64,000 nt of DNA from contig ONZQ02000001.1 of NCBI GenBank assembly GCA_900312665.1, forward strand, positions 1,144,338 to 1,208,337, read 5' to 3'. This stretch comes from Cephalotrichum gorgonifer (taxonomy: Eukaryota > Ascomycota > Sordariomycetes > Microascales > Microascaceae). A program made the position numbers and the translations under genes. The notes below the pieces were generated by a model. The model ran no database searches. It was not told where the DNA came from and was given only the letters and a program-made list of their open reading frames with translations. Of this stretch, positions 10,031-20,600 are shown one piece after another (positions within the stretch are counted from its first letter, which is position 1; every line of letters starts with the position of its first letter).

Positions 10031-11398
10031 TCACTTCCTCTTCTTCTTCTTCTTAGTAGACGCCGCCCCGGTGGGAGCTTTTACAGGCGAACTTGCCGGT
10101 GGCCTTCTCGCCTTCTCCTCCTTCTCCCTCCGGTGGTCTCTATCCTCCTCGACGACGGCGGCGGCGGCAACGGCATTCCTAGTCCTTCTCTGAGGAGGTC
10201 GCACCACCTCTATTACCTCGTCGCTGTCCTCGTCGCTCGTATCGTCGCTCGACTCTTCGGGCGGTGTAACTTGTCTCGTACGAGGCAGATTTCTCGCCCC
10301 AGATGGGGGAGAAGGGGCGACGCGAACGCCTCCCCCATAAGCTACCTCTACCGCACCCGGATTCCTCCTAGAGCCCGAGGCCATGGCGGCAGTGCCACGG
10401 GTCGGCCGCGGTTCCGAGATCTGGTACTTAAACGGGTCAACGGAGCCCCGCATCCGCACAGGGTTGCTGTCCGAGGCCGACGAAGACTCCTCGTCGGAAT
10501 CCTCCTCTTCTTCCTCGTCCTCCTCCGCCTCCTTAGCCTCAGCCTCAGCCTGTGCCAGTGCCCGCGCGCGCGACGCTCGTGTACGCAAGTTGCTAGAGTC
10601 CGAGGTCTGTCTGGTTGGTGGACGCGAGGGAGGCTGCACGTAAGAGTATGCGAACGGGGACGAGCCCCGGCTTCCCAGGTTCGCGCTCCCGGGCCGTTGG
10701 GATCCGGTGGTACCTGAGCGGGGTCGCGAACTCGGTGGCGGGAAATATCCCATGGGAGGGTATGCCGCGTGTTCCTCATCGAGCGAGGCTAGATCTTGGG
10801 TGGAGGGGATCCTCTTCTTGCGAGGTGACTCCAGCTGGGACAGTGGGACGGCAATCCGCTGTGACCTTGCCCTCCGACGCGCCGCCTTCCGTGCCGCCTC
10901 TTCCTCCATGCGCTTGCGCCTGCGATCCATGGCGCCCAATTCCTCCTCCGTAAGCCGAACGTCCGTCCTCCCCCTTTCTTGAGCCCTTTGAATGTGGCGA
11001 AGTGCGGATTGCACCAAGACCTCGTCCCTTTCCATTGGCGAAAGCCCCTTCAAGTCCTCCTCCAAAACATAATCCTCCTCACTTGAACCGTCTTCGTCGT
11101 CGTCGTCGTCATCGTCGCTTTCCGAGTGGTAAGAGTACCCGCCGACTCTCCCCACTGCCGTGTTGTCGGTTTCTCGGCCACCGCCGTCTCTCCCCGAATA
11201 CCGCAATGAACCGCCTTCAATCCGCCTATTACCCCTGCGTGAAGTCAAACCAACGCCCTGCGTTCCACCATCCTCCGTCTCGTTCTCGTCCCCATCCTCG
11301 TCCGTACCCGCCACCTCCTCCACGACCCGTCCCGCCGGGTCCCAGTAGCTCTCACGGCCCCCATTCTTCCTCCGCCCGCGCCTCGATGGTCTTCCCCA
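10031..11398 (-). CDS. Long acidic, disordered protein of unknown function (5' end uncertain)
   Basis: A continuous frame ends with a Lys-rich tail (STKKKKKRK) at 10031. It contains a run of Asp at about codons 70-77, the stretch MERDEVLVQSALRHIQRAQE, a basic RRKRMEEEAARKAARRRARS helix, a poly-Glu/Asp/Ser tract and PPxRPxT-rich low complexity. No enzyme fold is visible. A nuclear or chromatin-related role would fit the charge pattern but is inference. The problem is the start. The first in-frame ATG is only at 11035, yet the frame upstream reads convincingly as protein (YWDPAGRVVEE) back to about 11460, where it runs into the PRA1 stop region. Either translation begins at a non-AUG codon or an unseen 5' exon, or the frame is joined to PRA1 by splicing. 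Confidence 0.6.
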   Translation of the reverse strand, partial: WGRPSRRGRRKNGGRESYWDPAGRVVEEVAGTDEDGDENETEDGGTQGVGLTSRRGNRRIEGGSLRYSGRDGGGRETDNTAVGRVGGYSYHSESDDDDDDDEDGSSEEDYVLEEDLKGLSPMERDEVLVQSALRHIQRAQERGRTDVRLTEEELGAMDRRRKRMEEEAARKAARRRARSQRIAVPLSQLESPRKKRIPSTQDLASLDEEHAAYPPMGYFPPPSSRPRSGTTGSQRPGSANLGSRGSSPFAYSYVQPPSRPPTRQTSDSSNLRTRASRARALAQAEAEAKEAEEDEEEEEDSDEESSSASDSNPVRMRGSVDPFKYQISEPRPTRGTAAMASGSRRNPGAVEVAYGGGVRVAPSPPSGARNLPRTRQVTPPEESSDDTSDEDSDEVIEVVRPPQRRTRNAVAAAAVVEEDRDHRREKEEKARRPPASSPVKAPTGAASTKKKKKRK

Positions 11399-11433
11399 CT
11401 GGGGCGCAAAATTGGGAGCTCGCGGCCGACCAC

Positions 11434-11964
11434 CTAGACCGCCTCCCCAGAAAAAGCCTCGTCAATGGGTTTTTCCATTAGCGCCGCGTGGCCGAGAATC
11501 GTGATACCGGAAGCGCCGATGAGCCAAAGGACCGTCGTGATAGGCGACGCCCAGAGCCCGACCGGGATGGCGACGCAGAGAAGGCCCGTGTAGAGCTGAG
11601 ACGTCGTGGCGCGGAAGCTACCGATCTCGAGGTCGCGGCCGTCGAGGCGGCGAATGATATACATGCCGGCGACGACGAGGATGATGTCGAAGAGCAAGGC
11701 CATATTCGACAGGATGGAGTAGATGCCGAGCATGGTGAAGACGACGGCATAGTTGCTCGAGAAGTAGCTAAGGTTGTAGTTGACGCGCGACTGGGCTTCG
11801 GCGAAGTTCTCGGGCTTGGAGACGCGCTTGTAGTCGAAGAACTCGGAGATGGGCTTCAGGTTGGAGAAGCGGGTGGCTAGGCCGCCGGCGCGCATGCTGT
11901 TGAAGCGCTCCGAGATGTTGAAGCGAGACGTCAAGACGTCGACGGGGATCTGAATGCGAGCCAT
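11434..11964 (-). CDS. PRA1/Yip3 family prenylated Rab acceptor
   Basis: Predicted ER/Golgi membrane protein that binds prenylated Rab GTPases and helps deliver them to membranes. The single exon encodes 176 residues, the usual length for fungal PRA1. The N-terminus (SRFNISERFNSMRAGGL, then FSNLKPISEFFDYKR) is cytosolic. RVNYNLSYFSSNYAVVF leads into the PRA1 domain with two hydrophobic hairpins (about residues 70-105 and 122-160) separated by the conserved RRLDGRDLEIG loop. It ends DEAFSGEAV. The ATG at 11964 fits the family start. The stop is immediately followed on the same strand by the open frame of the acidic protein, so the two could share a transcript. Confidence 0.9.
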   Translation of the reverse strand: MARIQIPVDVLTSRFNISERFNSMRAGGLATRFSNLKPISEFFDYKRVSKPENFAEAQSRVNYNLSYFSSNYAVVFTMLGIYSILSNMALLFDIILVVAGMYIIRRLDGRDLEIGSFRATTSQLYTGLLCVAIPVGLWASPITTVLWLIGASGITILGHAALMEKPIDEAFSGEAV

Positions 11965-14900
11965 TGTATCTGGGTGGCTGAAGAGTTGGGAACAAAGGAT
12001 GCTCGTTTCGATAAGGTGGCTATGTATAGCTGCGAATAAGTGTTTTCAAGCGTCGGAAGTGGTATCGCTCGAAGGTCTGAAGATTAAAATTAGTGGACGA
12101 ATTTGATGGATTAATGGCTGGCGAGAAGGCAGTTTTGGTCAGGAGAAAAGCGATCGTGATCGGGGTTGAATTGCAGCTTGGTGAACGAAAGTTATGGGGA
12201 GAGAGATAGAGGCCAGGTTTCGCGACTATTTGAAGCCAATGGCCAAAGGGGGAAAGGAAAATATTTTAAGCTGTAGCCTAGGATGGAACAGGGCTGATTG
12301 TCAGGGGACGCGTACTGTGGCCCCGTATCAGCATGTGGAACACGCAAGTCAACCCACTGGGCGCAAGCCAACCCACCTGGGATTTACCGTGGCAGATAGT
12401 GGCTGGCGGCCGGCACCAAAGTTTCCGCCGCTGCGCAGGCGCACAGCGTTGCCCTCCCCGCCTGCCTTGGACAGCGAAGAGACCACGCGCTCAGCACGTT
12501 GGGCCCTGAGCCGGAGGAGGCATTGCTAGCGGGTTTTGGAGGAGGTTGTGGTGCGGCGGGGCGCAGAGCTCGCTCGCTCGCTAAAGTGGGGAAAGCGGGA
12601 AATGGGTTCGAATTTGGGATGAAAAAAAGTGTAGAGAGGGAAAGATGGAAGAGGCGGGGGTTCGGACTAAGAAAAAAGAGAAGGGGGAGGGGGAGGAGAT
12701 AATACAAGATGAAATATTGATGCCCGGCCTCAATGGCTGACGGGATCCGAGCCCTACCTTTCCTTCGTTCCTTCTTTGGTTGTGAAGCGTTTGTTCGGGC
12801 TGCCGAGTCTCGCCCAACCGTCCAACTCGCTCGCACCTTCCCTCGCCCAAGAGTCCGGGGACCACACCCCAAAACGCTGGAAGAAGTGGGGGAAAGTCGA
12901 ACCGGGCCTGAAACAACCCGTTCGTCGGTTGTCCGCCACGCTCTCTAGTTCCCCGTTTTTTTCTCTCCAAGTGTCAGTGAAACAAATGCCGAAGAACCAA
13001 CGACGATAAAAAAGAAACAACCAAAGGATAGCCCCCGAGATGGGGGAGGGAGCTATCTTGGGGAGAAGCTCTGACTTCCGAAGCAGAGATTTCCTCTCCT
13101 TTTTCTCCTCTTCCCTTTCCTACTTCCCTCTTTTCACCCTTGACGGGGAAAGAAAGAAAAAAAAAAAAAACTAATGCTCCCTGGCATGCATGCAAGAAAA
13201 TCAAGGTACATCACTTTCTTCGTACTCGTGCTCGTACTTGCTACAATCGGGGGCCCAACCTCTCCAGTTGGGCCTAGCTGGGGTGCGTGCCCGTACTAGC
13301 TAACCCCCGCCGTTCCCAAGCGGTGGCGCACATGAGTCTGGATCATTGTCGTCACTCCGGCGGTCAAACTAGCTATACCCATCAAGAATGCACAAACGCG
13401 GGCGCAGACACAAGGAGTCTACTTGGGGGAACAAGAGACATATCCCCCTATAGTCTCCGGACTACTATTGCTCGCCATCCCATCCCACCCCAACTCTCCC
13501 GACCCCCTCATGAATAGCCCGATGTTAGGAGACACCAGGGATAATACAAGACCACAGGTAAGATGTGGACAACATCTGATCTCAGATGCAGAAGAGATCA
13601 CTGGAGCTTGACCCGAAGCGGGGATTCCAACCCCGAACCCATGCTTCAGAAATGTAGCACCTCCACTTAATTGGGGCAGACCCCAATTAAAGATAGCTCC
13701 ATTGGTCAGACACATGCATGCATCTAGCGGTGACGGTGACGACGGGTGAAACCTCTTCAATCCTTTTTTTTTCTTTTCTTTTTCTCTTCAAAGACTTGGA
13801 GCCGCGGGCCGGCAATTTGGTTTGTGCTCCGTTATCCAAAGATATACGTGGCTGGCTGCGGGAGTGAGTAAGCTACCTGCACAAGTCTACTCTACCCGGA
13901 CAAATATAACAGGCTACTCAGCATAGTAGTTATGCAGATAATAGAACCGTTATATTTGTCCTCTCTTGACGTGGTCCCGAAAGTACGACACCCTTATGAC
14001 CAATCCCCAATCCCGTCGTGGTATCAGACGTAGGTGATGGACACTTGTACACGCGACATATTACGTGCTTAGCTTGGCTCTATCCAGCTGCAAAGACTAC
14101 GTGTACGAGTGACTACGTGGTGCCCATCCCCCATACATACGCTTCCGCCTAAACACAGTCAGTACGAATCTTACAAATATAGACAGACCTACACGCCGCC
14201 CTCTACTCGTACATCTCACACTCAGACAGATATTGTATAATTTGTTTTTCTCCTCAATTCACTACCTCGATGCGGAAACAGGGAACGAGACGAGAACGAC
14301 GAAACAAAAAAACCGTCTGCCTGCATGTTCCCAAAGTTTCCCTAGTTCCCAGTGGTATTAAGATGAAAGATGAAGAAAAAAGAAGAGCAGAAAAACCAGA
14401 AAAGGATAAAAGAGAAAGAAAAAAAAAGGAAAAAAAGACCAAAAACTCCCCATTCTCCAAACCCGAAGGAGCATTTCCCTATTGTTACACTGCGGCGGGA
14501 GGAAGCCAAGGATGTGGTTGGCTTCCCTTCATCTAACCGTCAAGTAGAACGAACAATGTGAAAATGTGAAAGATGAAAAAAAAAGAGAAACTCCGCCAAG
14601 GGGCTCGTGGGAAAAAAAGAACAAGAGGGCAACTTTGTACTCCTCCAAGTTTCTTCTTCCTCCTCCCCCATGGAAACAATTTCGGGTTTGGTGTTCGGGA
14701 CGTTTGGGGCAAAAGTCGTGTGCGTGGTGGCTGGTAGTGGGTATCAGCGTTTCCATTGGGAAGTCATAATCTTGTGGAATATTTGCTGTTTCGTGTAATA
14801 GCAGACGGGACATGATCGTGCCGTAAAAAGTGGATGTATGACTTTGGTTTTATTCGGATGAGTGTTATGTACTCGTAGGTTGATGATAAACCGTGACACC

Positions 14901-15632
14901 AGAGTGCCCGGTCCGCCTTCTCGTGCAGGCGTTGGTCCTAATACTGGTTGATATGTATTGGAAACAGGACGAAGGCAGCTTGCTTCGTTCTTTATGCCGT
15001 ATCTCCGAACTATGTATGGCTTTACACAAACACAGGGGTCCGTATTGCAAGTATAAACCTCGAGAAACTGGCTAAAAAGAGGACGTGGACGTGCTACGCC
15101 ATGAAAAAAAGGAGACAGATGGAAACAGGACCTCTTGGGGATACCGGATCTCCATGACAAGTGGCCGGCTAATGCTGCGCACGAAAATGTCGAAAGGGCT
15201 GCGGATGTGTGTGAATGCGTCTAATCGGACTTCGTAATAATGACATGTCGAGAAGGAGAGAGAAGTGATCTCATGAGCGTTGGTCTATGAGACTGAGAAG
15301 TAAAAAGGACAAAGGAAATAGGTTGGCTTCGTATGTCGAAGGAGAAGAAAATGCATCATCGCGGCTGGCTATATGCAGGTCGGTTCGGCTCGGTTTGCTG
15401 TAAAAAAAAAAAAAAAGAAACCGGATGCAAATGCGAGAAAGAAGAAAGAAGACGCGCCGGCTAAACGCGTGGAAGTGGCAGGTTATGCGTAATATGTAAA
15501 AGAGGGCTGATCGTCCTGGCCCCTCGACCGGTAGTGGGTGTCCGGACATTGAAAGAGGCGAAAAGAGAAGGAGGATGTGAAGGAAGGAATCGATCAAATG
15601 CGCCCACACGAGAGAGACCCGGCTTGCCCTAT
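11965..15632. other. Intergenic, about 3.7 kb; structured element at 13.6 kb, no gene
   Basis: Contains the upstream region of PRA1 and the downstream region of cdc25, with no coding frame I could support. Poly-purine/poly-pyrimidine tracts are frequent (A-run near 13155-13169, T-run near 13766, A-rich tracts 14360-14450, A-run near 15402-15415). TACTCGTA words occur at 14204 and 14870. The one distinctive item is the multi-stem element at 13602-13701, listed separately. Confidence 0.55.
13602..13701. other. Compact multi-stem element, possible tRNA-like relic
   Basis: An outer perfect 7-bp stem (TGGAGCT 13602-13608 with AGCTCCA 13695-13701) encloses two hairpins. The first is GAAGC/GCTTC (13615-13619, 13643-13647) around GGGG/CCCC (13620-13623, 13631-13634). 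The second is a perfect 10-bp stem, TTAATTGGGG (13667-13676) with CCCCAATTAA (13681-13690), closed by a CAGA loop. On the minus strand the first arm contains GGTTCG and GAATCC, the two halves of a Pol III B box, separated by six bases. No intact tRNA can be folded. Confidence 0.5.
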
Positions 15633-17643
15633 CTACAAGGTGACAATCCGGGTGCGTCTCCCCGTTTCACCGGGTGACCCGAGAGAGAACTCGTCAAAGC
15701 TTCGGCGCTTCCCAAAGGGTGAGCCCTCCACCGTCGCTCCAAAGGCAAAGGTCCTAGCCCTGCTGAGGGTGGGCTGCTTGCGAGCCTTGAGACGGCCGAG
15801 CTCCCTCTCGCACGTCCTCTGGTGCTTCTCGTCCGACATCTCGATGTAGTTCTGGGGGTAGCATCGGCAGCGGTGAGCTTCGAAGAACTCGCTGTAACCC
15901 CCGCTCAGGATGTAGACGTCGGGATAGGTGAGCTTCGGGTAGTTCACCGCGTTTACGGTGCGGTCCTGCGACCGGATGTGGCGGGCGATCAGGGGCGCGC
16001 GGTGAGCCGAGTACTCGCAGTGCAAGACGATGAGCGTGCGGCCTTCCATCGGCGTATCGAACAGATGCGAGGCTAGTAGCTCCTTGTCGTTGTAGTTGAC
16101 CGCCCCGTCGATGTGGCCGCCGTCATACTCGTACTCGAAACGGCAGTCGATGATCATCTTGTGATCGAATTCCGAGCTATACTTCCCATTGAGCACATCG
16201 ATGAGCGTGTCGCCGCTGATCCGAGGTATCGTGTCACCGGAGTCACCCGACGAGAAGTGGGGGAGCTTTGGCTCCTGGACGTCCTCGATGTCCGCAACAG
16301 ACTCTAGCACGTTGCAAACAGCGGCCGCTCGGTCCATCTTCGGCTTCATCACATCCTGCGGGTGTTCGAACATACTCAACGACCTACGGAAGTGCTTCCG
16401 ACTCCGGGAGAAGGGGTTGGAACCGCGACGGACAGGCCCCGCGGGAGAGCCGTTCCTCGACGAGCTCGGGCCGTTGAACGACGGCATCCTGTACCGAAGG
16501 GACGCGGGAACCGCACCAGCTGATGGGGGCCGTGTAAGCTGCGGCGGTCGGTTCTCGAAGCTATCGCCCAGGGATGTTGCGGATGTTGCACGGCCGAGCT
16601 TCGAATCTCCAAAGCTCAGCTTAGCATCGCCGAAGTCGAATCTCGGATCACCGAGGCTGGACTTCGATTCACCGAAGCGGAAGTACGGGAGTTGGCTCTC
16701 AGCAGAGACGCCGCGGGTATGGACCATGCTGGTGTAGGCCTTGCGAGAGAGGGAGGGCCGACGGGGGGCTCGGCGACTACAGGCAACCCGTTAGCAGGAG
16801 TGTCTCCAAAGGAGGAATAGCTTCGCTCTGGAGGAACTTACTCGGCGGCCGAGAACCTTGGGAGCTCGAACGAGGCCTTCCTGGAAACGGGGGCGGGAGA
16901 ATCCTCCATCATGGAGTCAAAGTCGTACAGGCTACTCTCCGTGGTATCATACATGCTGCTCTCGTTGGTATCGTAATCCTCGGTATCCACATCAGGGGTG
17001 TTGGCGTCGTCATCATGAGCTTGAGTTGGAGACATTATCTCCACATCGAGGAATGTAGGTGCATGTGCGGTGTTGGGAAGGGGCGAGTCTTGCAGCATGT
17101 CCTCCATGGTCAAGGGGGACGAAGATGCAATCTCGGGAGTCGCGAGGTATTCTATTACCCGGCCTTGTTAGCCCTGAAGTAGCAGCATACTGGCAAGAAT
17201 GCCCGGCGTATAAGTCGAGGAGCCCTCACAGGGCGTTTCGTTACTCACCACGACCTTCTGCCCCCATCATTACAGCTGCAGAGAAAAGGTTTCGTCTAGG
17301 GGTCGCGAAACGTGGACTGTGAAGTCAATTGGTTAGGTTCCTGGTTGCTAGGGGGTAACGGTGGCCATCCAGGGACCAGGGTCCGGGGTCCTAAACTTTA
17401 CCTGGAGTCATTGTCGAGGCGGAAGTTTTGCGAGAGGTCCGCTGCGAGGCTGGCGGCCGGTGACGAACCGCGAACATTCTTGAAGTTCAAGTAGTCGGGG
17501 GTCGGCTTGTGCAACCGTTCGCGGAGGCCCATACCACCGCCCGTGCCAGCTGCACGAGGGAGGGAGACGAAAGGGTCTTTCTTGGTCCATGGCTGCGTAA
17601 ACCTAGGGCGGTGGATAGCCGCTAAAGGGGATAGCTCCTCCAT
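15633..17643 (-). CDS. nimT: M-phase inducer phosphatase Cdc25/NimT
   Basis: Dual-specificity phosphatase that removes inhibitory phosphates from Cdk1 at the G2/M transition. Four exons, 17643-17402, 17316-17249, 17151-16842 and 16776-15633, with introns of 85, 97 and 65 nt in matching phase, give 587 residues. The ATG at 17643 starts MEELSPLAAIHRP, as in NimT. RGSSPAASLAADLSQNF and ATPRRNLF follow; these are conserved N-terminal regulatory blocks, the second being a short exon. The C-terminal rhodanese-like domain has IIDCRFEYEYDGGHI (Asp416) and the catalytic loop HCEYSAHR (Cys460, Arg466). YPDVYILSGGYSEFF and CYPQNYIEM complete it. Residues about 240-268 repeat FG(E/D)(S/A)K motifs of unknown role. 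The disordered N-terminal half carries many SP/TP sites, the expected phospho-regulation. An unusually long gene-free stretch lies upstream. Confidence 0.93.
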
Positions 17644-20600
17644 TGTCACGTTGTGAAAGTCGTGGTAGTGCCGGTGAGGAAGAGAAGGTCGGGGTTTCGG
17701 AGAGAATCCTCTGGGCGAGCGAGGAGGAGAAGGTACGGCCGAGGATGCGAATGGCAAGGCTATTACACCGCCGAAGAAATCGGGTATACGAATATAGTCG
17801 TAGAGAGGTTGAATGCCGGAGGTACCCAGACGTCACCGTCTCCCAATCGACACGACGAAATCGAAGGGATCACGGGAGGGATATCCACGGCAAGGAATTG
17901 AACCCGACCACTCGCATGAAGTCAACGAGTATAAGACAGGGTAGAAAGAGAGGGTGGGGGAAAAGGTCAAGATCCTGTCGGCCAGGGACGTGTCAGCTCT
18001 GGTAGAAGATAGAGTGCCCCGTCCGGCGTTCGTGGGGGTTTAAAGGATAGGGAGAGAGAAGAAGCCAATTCGCAATCTCTGAAGAAGAAGAAGGGACGAA
18101 GCGGTGCTATCTATTTCATGAACCAAGACTCGGGTATTGGTGTGAGACATACCTATTCCCGTATGTCCCTCTAGAGACCTGATCAACTGGAACTAGCGCG
18201 ATTGAGCCCGGGCGGGGAGTCGAGATGTTCCGAGACAGACAGGCGGGCCTGGTTGGGGAGACGGGTAGAGAGACTAATAGGGCCGTTTCGGCAGTGTTCG
18301 GTGAGCCCACAGTAGGCGAGAAGCGGGATAGGGATGGGAGGAAGAGTCGTCGTAGTCGTCGTTATAAGTGCTTGTTCGTGGCCAGGGAAGAAGTTTCGTT
18401 TTAGAGTCTTTCGCGTTGCTTCGTCGTAGTGGAATGGGTTGCTGGGGTTTCCACAATCTGGTACGGTAAAGGCGAATCCCTTCCTCTGTCCTTGGCCTTT
18501 GGCTTTGTCTACTTCGCCTCTGTTGCTTCTTGCTAGAAGACAGGAATGCTGGCTGGAGAGTAAAGGTAAGGAAGGGTGGGGAGTTGGATTGGGGAGGCGT
18601 TCAAGGAGGAGGAGGGTTCGCCTGGACGGGGACGGGCTGTGCGTGTGTGAACCTAGACGAGTATGTGTGGTGGTATGTGGTACTCGTACGCGCTATGTGA
18701 TTGAAGGTTCAATGTACAGACAGATAAGAAGAGGGAACGGCCCTGTCGTGATGTGGACTCGAAGGGGTTTTGAAAGGAGAAGGACCGAGATTTTGGGATT
18801 GGAGATAGAGGTAAGTCAGCCCTGGGCAGGTAGGAGGGATTCCTTGTTCCTTGTCTGCAGTCCAGGTCCGAGAAGACGAGGTCCATGCCTCGTCAAGTAC
18901 AAGTATCGCGCACGACTGGGATTTTCTGGTTGCTGGTAGGTTGCCAGTGCTCCGTAGGTTGCTACGGGAGATACCTGCGAGGAGGTGGGGAATTGGTGTG
19001 CGTGCAACGAAGCGGACCTCGTCTCTGGAGCTGGGATGGGACGGCGGCGGAGGGGTGGGTGCGGCTTGCAGGTGCCGGGTTGCAGTAGCGGTGGGGGGAA
19101 TGCTGCATGCGTGCATATGAGTACTCGTAGTACGACGAGGATACAAGCGCAAAGTAGTAAAACGGAGACGAGTGGATACCGTCTCCCTGCAGTGAGCTTG
19201 GCCAGTAGCATTTCGCCCTCGCCCTGTCTGATCGCGAGTATTAGACCCATTCTTGGACAAAGTCGTCACCCAAACTGACGCAAGAACGGAAGGCCGGCCG
19301 TATTATTCAGGTGCACGATATTGTACTCCCTACATGTAGACGGGACCGACCGCGACCTGGAACGTTTCCCACCTTTTGACTTTCTTGACGCTGGCTTATG
19401 CTTTCTGCACCACGCACCCACCACGCACGCGTTGAGAAAAAAAAAATCAAGCTTATATGAGCGCGAGTAATCTACGAGTGCAGTTAGGCCGACATATTAT
19501 TTGCAGTTTACTTCTTGTCTCAGCACATAAAAGCAATTGAACTCGGCCTCTTGCTCGATTTTTTCATGCTCCGTCTTGCAGGCGACGAGGATCGCCATTT
19601 GCGCTCACTCCGTATTACTAGTATATAAGTACATGGCGCAGGTTTATGAGAGAGCAGCTATGGATTGAAAGACACGAGCACTTGTAAACGAGTACAACCA
19701 GGGAGGGCCGTGACCCCCATCGGCACATCTCGATAAACCAAACTAAACTAATAATACTCGTAAAACTAAACCAGGCCCGTGCCTCTGTTTCACAAGCAAT
19801 CGCTTATGCGGTTGTAATCTCCAGCGTACCAAGAAAAAAAAGAACATAAGCGCCCTGACACAGGAGGGGACAGGCAAGCCCAGCCTCTCTGTTGACTTGT
19901 ATTCTCAGGCATTAGTTATTAACAAACCATCCTCATAGGCTGTACCAAGCCAGAGCATTCGCCCGTGCGTGTCCCGGATAAAATAACGGAGGTCCCACGA
20001 GACAAACGGTATCCGTGGTTACACGCTCCTTCCTCCCCCGTATTTCCCGACAGCGATTACAACGTACCCGCAGCGGAAGAGACAGCCCCAGCTAATCCGG
20101 AGCAACGGTCTTTTTTCCATCCTCGTCCTAAAAGAAGAAGAAAAATTGGTCCTTTGACGGCGTATCGCTCGCTCCGCCAGCTTAGTCCGCCCCTGGCTCC
20201 CAGCTAATCAGAGGCGCTGGAGGCTGAGATTGGCAGGGAGGAAGTCAGATACACAGGGCCGAATTGGCTTCCGACCCTTGCAAGGGCGGCTCCACCGAGC
20301 AGGGGGGAGGGGCCAGGCTCGCAAGGCTACTCGCTCTCCGTCCTTCCTGTCTAATGTATCTTGTATCTACCTGTACAGAGTATTATTGCGCGGGGGGTAG
20401 GGATGGAGGTAGGGGGTTACTCCAGCCGTTGGTTGGCTGGCTGAGACGCTGCTTCGCTGGCAGTCCATCCTTTGAACCAGGATGAATGCGAATGCTTCAA
20501 TATTTATGGAGTATTGAGTTTCGGGGGACCTTGGAAGAGTGGCATACTCACATGGGGGGGTTTCGAGGGAGCTCAAGAGCGAGCGGTTCGTCCCTCACAA

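Noticed and set aside
12384..12970. Overlapping minus-strand frames of 129-162 codons upstream of PRA1
   Set aside because: Dominated by translated pyrimidine tracts (LPLPLLFFLSP); no conserved block.
18709..19269. 186-codon minus-strand frame
   Set aside because: Ser/Thr/Pro-rich, no motif and no codon bias; other frames over the same DNA are similarly long.
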